DNA of 64,000 nucleotides, from positions 1 through 64,000 of the forward strand of contig NBIV01000266.1 of assembly GCA_003194525.1 (NCBI GenBank), in the 5' to 3' direction. The notes below the pieces were generated by a model. It saw only the letters and a program-made list of their open reading frames with translations, did not search any database and was not told the origin of the DNA. This DNA comes from Gracilariopsis chorda. Taxonomy: Eukaryota; Rhodophyta; Florideophyceae; Gracilariales; Gracilariaceae. Positions 8,934 through 16,606 of this stretch are shown here, one piece after another. The number at the start of each line of letters is the position of its first letter. The stretch's first letter is position 1. A program made the position numbers and the translations under genes.

Positions 8934-11618
8934 CTAACACTCTTCCACCTCATCGGGGAAAATATCTCCCAGGCTACCAAACTCCTCGTCTATACTATCT
9001 TCAGAACCGGAACTACCAGATTCGGGTTCATCATTCCTCCTAAGACCCAATTTACGCTTCTTTCGGGCCCTATTCTTTTCGCTTTGCGAACCAGGTGGAG
9101 ACCTCCGCTGTGATACCAGCATAGTCACCGGCGGCAGCCTCTCGTCTTCCTCGGAATCCTGGTGTTCACCATCCTCAACATAAACATCCTTGTCATCGCC
9201 GTTCTCATTCATTACGATACTGAAATGCTTGGTGAACAACTTCATAGTTTGCTTGAAGTCCTTAGAGTACGACGCCATGTACGTTCCCCTCAACTGTTCA
9301 ACGGAAGTGTTCATCTGCTTTGCCACTAACGATAAGAACTCGTCCTCGCTTAGTTTGTTATCGTCAAACTTCCCTTGCCTGTAGCTATGCAACATTGACG
9401 TCGCGTAGCTGGCACGAAGCGTCATGGCTTTGACGTTGGTTCGACGTGGGTCTACCCCGCGCATGAAGCATCGAATGGAATGGCTGATGTTGGCCGGTGT
9501 CAGATACTCTCCAGTCCGCGTGTGCAGGAGTAGTAGCTGGTTTTTCTTGAATATATCTGACATGGGAATGCGTCGCCGCTTGATCAAGATGGGTCGAATG
9601 AAGTCAACATGAAATGTTAGATACGGTAATACGATGATGGGAAACATGATGTCCGGGATGTCAAGCGCACGGGCGGTCTTCTCTCGAAAAGTCTTAACAC
9701 TGACAACTTCGTCCTCGAATTCTTCATTCTTATAACAAATAGCCATCACGTCGCGCGAAGGGCACTGGAGGCGGGCATACGCTTGGGGCCTCTGCCCACC
9801 CCCACTCAAAGTGAGAAGACCGACGAAATTAAGACACCACTTCTCTATTAACCCTTTGGACATATCGAGCATCTCTTCCGCTCCAGTCTGACCTTTCTTC
9901 TTTACCGTAACGATGAACGATTCGGAAATGTCTTCAAGTATTGCTCTTGCTATGCGAATACCTTTCTGCGTCTGTGCTTCGGTGACAATGCTCTGCTCCT
10001 TGACCCTCTTGTCGGCGTCTTGTCTCTGCCTGGCATTCTCGCGGTACTTGCACTTGGCCGCATTGAACGTGCTTGTGAGGTACAGCGACACCCTTGCTAT
10101 GCGGAGACGTGTTTCATCATCGTTGAACTTGAGTGTTGCGTACTTAGTTACGATCTGTAGGGCATTGCACTTCGATGCGACAGTGCAGGAAGAGGAAGTG
10201 GTGATAAAGTGATTCACAAACACCTGGACAAGGTCCTCCTTCGCCAATTGCCTGAAGAGAGCCCTTTCCTTCCACCCATCATCTCGGTTAAGACGCTTCG
10301 CGCTGATGCACCACCGCACGAACTGCCATATGATGCCCTGTAATAGTTTGAAGCTGGACCCTGACGACATACTCATCAACTCCTTGGTCCGAAACCGGAG
10401 TGTATATATCTCAATAAGATCCATGCAGTTCTCACGGTTAACCTTAAGCCCCGAGTAGGCTGCCATTCCTTTTCCTACGCAGCGAGAAGTTTCTTTCATC
10501 CTTGCCGCGTCGCTCGTGAAGAAACCAGGGTCCCGAGCAAGCGCGAGATCAACCATATTCTTCCATAAGTTCTCTGGTGTATGCGGTTCACTTTCATTAA
10601 GCTCCGCTCTACAACGCAAGGAATGTACACAGAGTAGTGCGGCAGCATTCCCTCTTTCACGTGGACTCTTGAAAATATCTGTTCTCTCGTGAAACAGTTC
10701 ATTGTTACGCTCCTTAAGCGTACGTTCCTGCGCTTTCAGCAGTGCACCCAAGTCTATCTGAGACGGGTCAACAGCAGGAACCTCTTTCCGCTGTTCACTC
10801 TCGCTCGGGGTTCCCGTTCTTATATCACTGGACACCTGCCTCTCTAATGAAACGTTACGTGCCACTACCTCCTCAGCGCCTTCTTCTCTGCAAAACGCCG
10901 GGTCCACCACCCCTTCAGGAAACACTTTTACCTGTTCGCCAACATCTTCGCAGATCAACTCATCACTCTGGAGGTCGTTCCCAAAAGATGTCTTCGTCGC
11001 TTCACACGCATTGTCTTCTCGTTGAATCACTTTCTGTGCCCGTCCACTGGTTGTTGCGGTTAGTTGGTGGACTGCTTTCTTGGTCTTTCCTGATATGGAT
11101 GCGGTTGGTGCCCCTTTATACTCTTCAGCGTTGCCACACGGCACATTCACACGTTGCAGAGGAGCAGGTGTGATCGCTGGAGCTATATATTGTACAGCCT
11201 TTTTCCTTGGCGTACGAACCCGAGGAGTCTCGTTACCCTGCTCACCGGTTATGGGTTCCAGCGAGATGGGTGCCGCCCCAACTTTTCGATTACCACTTGT
11301 GACCGGTGGCTCGATCGTAGATTGCGCAGCTTGCCTTTTCCGGGAGACCGCTTGCCGCTTGCGCCCGCAATATAATGCAGTAGAACGCTGTTCATGTCGT
11401 ATTGGGGGGGCTTTGTGCGTTCGATGGAATGCCGGATCTAGAAACCGATGACAGACGGTGTGAAACGCGGAGGGTTTGTGAGGAAAATAACGCCAAACCC
11501 GAAGCCCCGAACTTTCCTTATGTAACCTGATCTGGGATGTAAACCGAGAGCGAGCACGGAACATTAACTGCAAGTAAGTGTCACGGTGTGACGCCAGCCA
11601 AAAGATACACTTGCACAT
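8934..11618 (-). CDS. Tyrosine recombinase, ~894 residues
   Basis: The frame is open from a GTG at 11630, but the first ATG is at 11618; a later ATG (MFRARS) is also possible. Numbering from the GTG, residues ~1-310 are basic and low-complexity, ~310-560 look helical and probably bind DNA, and ~575-800 form a tyrosine-recombinase catalytic domain. Key positions are Arg614 in GGGQRPQAYARL, Arg739 in MTLRASYATSML (the family H-x-x-R box with a changed His), and Tyr784 or Tyr788 in LRGTYMASY. The ~100-residue tail is acidic then basic (RARKKRKLGLRR), a likely nuclear-localisation signal. Such enzymes cut and rejoin DNA through a 3'-phosphotyrosine link and mobilise Cryptons, DIRS elements and fungal Starships. 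No reverse transcriptase lies with it, so a DNA element is likelier than DIRS. The gene is intact. Confidence 0.75.
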   Translation of the reverse strand: MCKCIFWLASHRDTYLQLMFRARSRFTSQIRLHKESSGLRVWRYFPHKPSAFHTVCHRFLDPAFHRTHKAPPIRHEQRSTALYCGRKRQAVSRKRQAAQSTIEPPVTSGNRKVGAAPISLEPITGEQGNETPRVRTPRKKAVQYIAPAITPAPLQRVNVPCGNAEEYKGAPTASISGKTKKAVHQLTATTSGRAQKVIQREDNACEATKTSFGNDLQSDELICEDVGEQVKVFPEGVVDPAFCREEGAEEVVARNVSLERQVSSDIRTGTPSESEQRKEVPAVDPSQIDLGALLKAQERTLKERNNELFHERTDIFKSPRERGNAAALLCVHSLRCRAELNESEPHTPENLWKNMVDLALARDPGFFTSDAARMKETSRCVGKGMAAYSGLKVNRENCMDLIEIYTLRFRTKELMSMSSGSSFKLLQGIIWQFVRWCISAKRLNRDDGWKERALFRQLAKEDLVQVFVNHFITTSSSCTVASKCNALQIVTKYATLKFNDDETRLRIARVSLYLTSTFNAAKCKYRENARQRQDADKRVKEQSIVTEAQTQKGIRIARAILEDISESFIVTVKKKGQTGAEEMLDMSKGLIEKWCLNFVGLLTLSGGGQRPQAYARLQCPSRDVMAICYKNEEFEDEVVSVKTFREKTARALDIPDIMFPIIVLPYLTFHVDFIRPILIKRRRIPMSDIFKKNQLLLLHTRTGEYLTPANISHSIRCFMRGVDPRRTNVKAMTLRASYATSMLHSYRQGKFDDNKLSEDEFLSLVAKQMNTSVEQLRGTYMASYSKDFKQTMKLFTKHFSIVMNENGDDKDVYVEDGEHQDSEEDERLPPVTMLVSQRRSPPGSQSEKNRARKKRKLGLRRNDEPESGSSGSEDSIDEEFGSLGDIFPDEVEEC

Positions 11619-12316
11619 TACGTGGCACACGGATGGCTCTGCACTGGATACAGATCACAATCTTCTGGGAGATGCAAACATCGCTCACTCTGCTCTGTTG
11701 TAGTGCGTATCATGTGTGGTGCCGGTGCCACACATGTCCTTCTTCCGATCTTCTTATGTGGTGTTCCTTTCACTGTCACTGTTAAGGTGTAAGTGCCCTT
11801 CACCTTGACTGCAATGTACAGTGACCCGAATTTGCATAGTAACGCAAGGTATGCTGTCGTACAGTGCGTTGTCCGCATGTTACTGTACAAACCCTTATAT
11901 GGACCTGGCTCGTTCCATGTGCACATAACCGCGTGCGGCTGTCCATTTCCTTGCGTGATATGCATCTAGGGCGAGATTTTATTTAGCTTACAGACGTTCT
12001 GCTGCCGAAATCCATGTGCCAGTGTGCTCCAGTCCCGGTCTTCGTCGTCCTCAGTCCGTATTCCTTCTCCAGCCGCTCTAAAGCACCACTCTTCCGCTAA
12101 AAACGTAGAACAACAGGCAGAAACCTCTTTTTAGATCCAGTACAAGTATCGAATCTAGTCGTACTACTTTCTGGGGACTAAAACGGCTCCAGTTTGAGTA
12201 GGCTGGTATAGGCCGCAAGAGGGGCAACAGCTAAAATGAAAAAAAAGCAAAACGCATTCGTGCGCAGAGTAGTCTCACACCTTGTGCAGAGTGCATGGCC
12301 AGCGCATCCTGCACAA
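11619..12316. other. Upstream region of the recombinase gene
   Basis: No gene is supported. Short words CTGTACAGTG and GTACAGTGCGTT recur near 11,816 and 11,860 and resemble words near 5,535 and 5,894. The stretch presumably holds the recombinase promoter. Confidence 0.3.
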
Positions 12317-12400
12317 GGGGCGAGGGAGGAATCGAACCCACGATCACCGTTGCAGCAGCGCAGTGAGCATGGCCAGTACCCACTGCGCTACCGCAGCGAT
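12317..12400 (-). ncRNA. tRNA-like Pol III element (SINE head or decayed tRNA)
   Basis: On the minus strand the sequence carries a perfect box A (TAGCGCAGTGGG, 12,379-12,390) and a perfect box B (GGTTCGATTCC, 12,328-12,338). The outside-to-outside distance is 63 nt against about 55 nt in a plain tRNA, which would allow a longer variable arm. The 7 nt before box A (GCTGCGG) do not pair with the 3' side (CTCGCCC), so a normal acceptor stem is missing. I read it as a tRNA-derived SINE head or a tRNA relic, not a working tRNA. Confidence 0.5.
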
Positions 12401-12563
12401 TTTCGCTTGGCCAACCCTCTCATTCCTGCATCACTTAATGCAAGTGGTCGCAGCTGTAATTATCTGTAAGGCAGTACTACGTGTAATACGCGTCGCGGTG
12501 ATAAGCGTGGGTATTGGCCGTATTTTGATATGTACCGTCTGAAAAAACGTGTTCTACTGAAAA

Positions 12564-12580
12564 TGGGGAACCCTTCCCCG
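12564..12580. promoter_or_regulatory. GGGGAA-N3-TTCCCC dyad, copy 3
   Basis: Spacer CCC, with 6 bp perfect arms (the seventh pair is lost). Lies near the proximal end of the 12.5 kb block. Confidence 0.45.
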
Positions 12581-12678
12581 TATCCCGGACGAGATTCTGG
12601 TCCGGATGGGACCCCGCAGCCCCTGTTTCGGTCACTACAACCATGCTACCTGAGACCCACAGCAGACCGTTACCAGTT

Positions 12679-12697
12679 TTGGGGAAACGTTCCCCAA
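12679..12697. promoter_or_regulatory. TTGGGGAA-N3-TTCCCCAA dyad, copy 4
   Basis: Perfect 8 bp arms with spacer ACG, the best of the four copies. It lies about 60 bp from the start of the internal telomere-like tract, so it may mark the proximal end of the element. Confidence 0.5.
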
Positions 12698-12749
12698 CGC
12701 TGTACATTCTCGCACATACGAGAGCGCTTCCATGAGAGAAAACCCCTTT

Positions 12750-13030
12750 GAAAACCTCCAACACAGTAAAATCCTATTGAAACCTCTACGTAGTAGCCCC
12801 AAAACCCTAGCAATCCAGAAACCCCCCTAAAAACCCCTGAAAACCGAAAACCCCACTGAAACACCCCCCTTGTCCTAAAGTCCTAATGAAATCCCATCCA
12901 TATCCTAAAAACACCCTAAAAACTCCCCTAAATCCTAAAACCCCTCTAAAGTCCATAAAAACCCAATGAAATCCAAATGAAATCCCATTGAAATCCTGAA
13001 AACCAGAAATCCTATAAAATCCACCACAAA
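12750..13030. repeat. Internal degenerate telomere-like tract
   Basis: C/A-rich sequence made of words such as CCCCTAAAAACCCC, CCTAAAAACACCCTAAAAACTCCCC, AATCCTAAAACCCC and ATGAAATCC, with the same strand bias as the terminal tract but more diverged. It immediately precedes a second copy of the subtelomeric segment. I infer an old chromosome end that was later buried. Confidence 0.65.
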
Positions 13031-13310
13031 TCCTAAAGTCCTAAAATCCTCATCCTCCCTAAAAACCTAAAGTCCATCAACTCCCACCGAATTTCCAAAT
13101 CCAAAAAATCCTATATCTCTATAGCTATAGATCAAAAAACCCGCTACCTTAGAATCCACCAAAACCCTGTAAAAACCTTTAGCATACATAGGACACCATG
13201 TAACCGTAAACTTTCAAAGCCGCTGTAAAACCCCTAAACTCTATTCTAAAAACCCCGCTACCTTAGAACCGCTTCCCTTCCGAAGCGTAATGAACGCTAA
13301 AACCACATAT
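13030..13310. repeat. Subtelomeric segment, proximal copy
   Basis: Counterpart of 110-275, with the same order of shared words up to about 13,200. It continues with further telomere-like pieces (CCAAAACCCTGTAAAAACC, AAAACCCCTAAAC, CTAAAAACCCCGCTACC). The words CCGCTACCTTAGAA occur twice, at about 13,141 and 13,254. Confidence 0.65.
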
Positions 13311-13840
13311 CAAACATGAACAATCCAATCTTACCCCCCTCAACAAACACAAAAGTGCTACGACCGCTCTGCGAAGCCTCATATGTCTCGGGAGCGAAGA
13401 AAAACGCAGCTCAGATTGAGCATTTGCGCTTCACTTACACAAGCATAACCACTTGCACGCGTCTGACGGAATACGCGAAAAACGTTGTCCTAGAGCACGT
13501 TCATTTTGGCACGGAGAATGCCTTTACGTACCTCGAAAACCCGCTTTTGTGGTGCACGCACCAGGCACGTGCCAAATCCTTCCAAACCCATGTCCTAAGG
13601 GGGGTGAAAAATATTAATTTTTTGAACCTAGGAAAACGTTTTTGCAAAACGCTGTCCTGTATAATTTGCGTCCACATTTTTCAGCCGTCCGGAATGTATC
13701 ATACAGTGCCTACAGGACAACGTTCTCCACACAAGGGGTCAAAAATGCACATACACGCGCATACAGCGTTTCCACCACTAGGTCAACGTTCTGTGTCAGT
13801 ACCATGCCCAAGCCGACACCGCTTAAAACGCCTTCCTAGC
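13311..13840. other. No supported gene; upstream flank of the Penelope-like element
   Basis: A 183-codon plus-strand frame spans most of this stretch but is composed of His-, Thr- and Cys-rich sequence without a recognisable fold, and I do not call it. The stretch may include the 5' non-coding part of the Penelope-like element that follows. Confidence 0.3.
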
Positions 13841-13854
13841 CCATACTTACAAGT

Positions 13855-13868
13855 AACACTACTATAAG
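13855..13868 (+). repeat. Terminal direct repeat of the Penelope-like element, left
   Basis: Exact 14 bp match (AACACTACTATAAG) to 16,094-16,107. It contains a TATA-like core and lies just upstream of the coding region. Confidence 0.5.
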
Positions 13869-14155
13869 GCTTCTGCAACTGTAGGGGTCAATCGGCTGCG
13901 GGAGGAGATGAAGCAACTTAAGAAGGACAATAGTTCTCATAAGAGTTCTCATAAACCCCCCAGAGGCAAACAACCCCTAAAAACCACTAAAGAGAATCCC
14001 AAAACCTCTAAAAGCCAACAACAGTCTGTGGGGAAGACGATGTCGAGAAAAAATCCGAAGCCAGAAAATCGAAAGCAAAGCGCTGCCAGACGGAGTGCCC
14101 GGCGAAACTAAACCGTTCTTGGCTGAGAAAGCCCGGTTTTTTTGTTCCGAAGGAA

Positions 14156-15790
14156 TTGAAGCACAACCCATCCGTAGGAATTCCCGATTCCGAAGTTCCA
14201 TATGAAGTCAAAAAGGTACTCTCGGTTGGGGTTGGGTTCATGGTCAGAACTCCACTGAAGGTGTGTCTGCAAGACACAGTGGATCAACTCTTCAAGGATC
14301 TTGCAACTGGGCAAGGGAGAGTCGACATTTCCTCTAACCTACGAGTCAAAGAAAAGCTTGAGAGAGAGGTTACTCGTATTGGGATTGATCGACCTCCATT
14401 CTTGCATCTTACATTGATGCGAGGTATCCGGTACATTCAGAAGATGGACTGGGTCATCAAAGAAGCCGACAAGAACCTTGGTCTCACGCTTATGAGCCGA
14501 GAGTTCGACAACGGTATTGTGCAGAAGGAGATCCACGAGGGTGCATTCTCCGAGGTCAGTGCCTTCGCCCTTGGAAGGCCGCTCAGTAACCTCGTGGTGA
14601 TTCTCGAAGTATGTCAATAAGGACGCAAGTTTAATGACGAGATCCTCCACTATGCACAAGGAGCCAAAGACACACTACCCCTCTAAGTATTGCCGAAGAT
14701 CCACAAGCCCACGGTCAAATCTAGACCTATTACAGCATCGCATTCATACATCACTGCGCATTTGTCTAGAAAATTGAGTACCATCCTCAACGAACTGGTA
14801 CTCCCGATACCGGTTATTTCCATTAATAGCTGGCAGACCGTCCGGCAATTGGAACAAATACGCCTCCCTACTGATTGCGTATTTTTAACGTATGACGTGG
14901 ACAGATGTTACCCCAGTATCGAAATCGAGGATGCCATACGAGTGTTAACCAAGGAGCAACCTAAGATCTTCATGGCTCACAATGGCTTCTGATGTCGAGC
15001 ACTACAGTTCATCATGTACAACAACTACGTGTCTGATGGACATGGGGTACATAGACAGTTGGTTGGCACAGCAACAGGAACAGCCGTAGCTCCTGCCTTT
15101 GCCAATCTGTACCTGTTCTATAAGTTCCGAAGGATCTTCAAGGACTTTGTCAGCAGTGTCATCATCAACCGTCGCTACATTGATGATGGTCTCGTGATAC
15201 TGTGGAAAAGAGAGGCTGCCGACCTGCTCATGCAACGACTGGACACCTGTTCGAACCTACGCATGACATAGGATATCAGTGACAAGAAGGCAGTCTATCT
15301 AGACCTGGAGATATATAAAGGACAGAGATTCTTCTTCCACAATCTCGTGGACGTTAAGGTGTACACTAAGACTATCTCCAAATTTTTGTATCTCCATGGC
15401 AAGTCCAACCATCCCACACACACGTTCACCGGTGTAGTTAAGAGTAAACTGATTCGCTATTTACGGAACACTACCGATGAAGTCACGTGCAACTCCAAGG
15501 TGGCTTACTTGTTCAGAATGTTAGCGCATCGAGGATACACTGGAAAGTATCTACGCACTGCGCTGGACTATTTAAGCTACCGTGACAGGGCAACGTACCT
15601 CGAACGCACGTAACAGGAGCCTCCTGACCTAGGATCCCTCGTTAAGTGCAGATTCCATCCACAGATAAGGCAGTATTGGCGCCTGTTCCAGACCTGGATT
15701 GAGTGTCATGTGCCACGTCATGGAATTCGAGAGAAGTGGCCAAGTTCGCTCTTGTTCCAGAAGGGTAATAGTGTCAGCGGCCATGTCATT
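14156..15790 (+). pseudogene. Reverse transcriptase of the Penelope-like element, broken
   Basis: Motifs in family order: VIKEADKNLGLTLM in the N-terminal region, PKIHKP with RPITAS, motif A LTYDVDRCYPSIE, motif B GTATGTAVAPAFANLYL, motif C RYIDDGLVI, and the thumb-region words FLYLHGKSNHPTH and KLIRYLRN. The GTAxGTxxAP and HP-x-H words are typical of Penelope-like RTs rather than LINE or LTR enzymes. In intact members the enzyme copies element RNA at a DNA 3' end. The tail after the thumb (HPQIRQYWRLFQTW) carries no endonuclease motif. It cannot make a full product. Confidence 0.75.
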
Positions 15791-15804
15791 AGTGGGGTAC
15801 TGTT

Positions 15805-15826
15805 TTTGAAGTCTGCAGACTTCAAA
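15805..15826. repeat. 22 bp perfect palindrome
   Basis: Half-site TTTGAAGTCTG followed directly by its reverse complement with no spacer. It lies between the RT tail and the 75 bp repeats, in the 3' non-coding part of the Penelope-like element. A structured RNA end or a protein-binding site are both possible. Confidence 0.6.
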
Positions 15827-15865
15827 CACCGTGCGAAAACACCCCCGCATTGCTAGGTTGCGGTA

Positions 15866-16062
15866 AATGTGCCCAACACCAAGTGCTTTCGAACATTTGC
15901 ACAATGTGCGTAAACATGCCAGAAATGCTTGCTTTGGACAAATGTGTCCAAAACCAAGCCCTTTTGCACATTTGTATAATATGCGAAATATTCCCGTGTT
16001 GGTTGGTTTCTGCAAAGCAGTCCAAAACCAAGTGCTTTCCGACATTTTGCAAATGACCCAAA
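15866..16062. repeat. ~75 bp tandem repeat, about 2.6 units
   Basis: The word GTGTCCAAAACCAAG or variants starts at 15,869, 15,944 and 16,018, each followed by a diverged GACATTTGCACAATGTGCG-like stretch. Lies in the 3' non-coding part of the Penelope-like element. The many overlapping open frames here on both strands come from this repetition. Confidence 0.65.
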
Positions 16063-16093
16063 AAACAACCCACGCGCTTGATCTGCTACTTGC

Positions 16094-16107
16094 AACACTA
16101 CTATAAG
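16094..16107 (+). repeat. Terminal direct repeat of the Penelope-like element, right
   Basis: Second copy of AACACTACTATAAG. It marks the probable 3' end of the element, 40 bp before the Harbinger-type remnant. Confidence 0.5.
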
Positions 16108-16147
16108 ACGGCACAGTGGCGTAAGATCTTCATGCATAGATTACGCG

Positions 16148-16606
16148 GTGGCGGCTTTAATGAAAACGACTACTTTTGAGCGTTTAATCACCAAATTTAC
16201 CGATATTAGTGCAGACCACGTGCATGACGAGATCATTTTAGAAACCGACGTCCATTGGTCTATGCAAAAAAAATTCGAGAAGAACAAGGACTTTAATGAA
16301 TTAAATATGCACGCTTCGCCACTGATGTTACTTTTCAGCAATCCTACCATCCATCAGGGAGTGTTGAAGAAAGAAAGAAATATTTTAGTGACAAGCATAA
16401 GCTTTACGGATTTAAGGTTGAAGTGTCTGTGCTATCGAAGGGTTTGGGAATTGGAGGCTCTAATCATTGCCCTTGATCAGTAGCAGAGGATGATATTCTG
16501 CATACAAACTTTGAAAATGTTTATGCAGTTGCTTTGAAGAAGAGAAATTTGGGGAGGAGTTTTACGGACATTGGAATTTTATCTGATGAGTACAGGGGGG
16601 TCGCGA
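16148..16606 (+). pseudogene. Harbinger-type (DDE_Tnp_4) transposase, 5' part
   Basis: The first ~75 codons (MAALMKTTTFERLITKF, NMHASPLMLLFSNP) resemble the N-terminal part of DDE_Tnp_4 transposases. After a frame change near 16,375 the sequence reads SDKHKLYGFKVEVSVL, GLGIGG, an in-frame stop near 16,480, and FTDIGILSDEYRG, all hallmarks of the catalytic core of this family. The gene is cut at 16,607 by the pogo/Tigger element and resumes at about 18,703. It has at least one frameshift and one in-frame stop in this part, so it was probably dead already, although the order of decay and insertion cannot be read with certainty. Confidence 0.7.

Larger units (their letters stand above)
200..12760. 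mobile_element. Candidate telomere-associated tyrosine-recombinase element
   Basis: The segment lies between two telomere-like tracts and carries five genes, of which the recognisable ones are a tyrosine recombinase and a Ulp1/C48-like protease. Three genes at the left run on the minus strand, one large gene runs plus from a divergent 2 kb intergenic region, and the recombinase converges on it. No terminal inverted repeats are visible, which is normal for tyrosine-recombinase elements such as Cryptons and Starships. The large ORFs are open throughout, so the element looks young. Its borders are inferred from the flanking repeats. An alternative is an ordinary subtelomeric gene cluster that happens to include a recombinase. 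Confidence 0.5.
13841..16107 (+). mobile_element. Penelope-like retroelement, endonuclease not seen
   Basis: Element with a Penelope-type reverse transcriptase whose 5' end faces the internal telomere-like tract ~550 bp away. A 14 bp exact direct repeat (AACACTACTATAAG) sits at 13,855-13,868 and 16,094-16,107 and fits the pseudo-LTR arrangement known in this family. Parts in order: a short basic leader (13,908-14,111), the N-terminal region (14,156-14,620), the RT (about 14,690-15,271), the thumb (about 15,300-15,613) and a short tail to about 15,790. I see no GIY-YIG endonuclease after the RT. The coding region is broken in about four places, so the copy looks old. Endonuclease-deficient Penelope elements (Athena, Coprina types) are known to sit at telomeres. 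Confidence 0.7.

Noticed and set aside
8934-11618. A telomere resolvase (protelomerase) making hairpin ends.
   Set aside because: The enzyme family is related at a distance, but the chromosome end shows ordinary C-rich repeats and no hairpin palindrome at the terminus.
12317-12400. A working tRNA gene on the minus strand.
   Set aside because: A and B boxes are perfect, but the acceptor stem does not pair and the spacing is too long, so I kept it only as a tRNA-like element.
13316-13867. A 183-codon plus-strand ORF.
   Set aside because: Its composition is irregular, it overlaps the Penelope-like element's left repeat, and nothing in it looks like a folded protein.
15629-16137. Several overlapping ORFs on both strands.
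   Set aside because: They all arise from the 75 bp tandem repeat, and equivalent frames appear on both strands.
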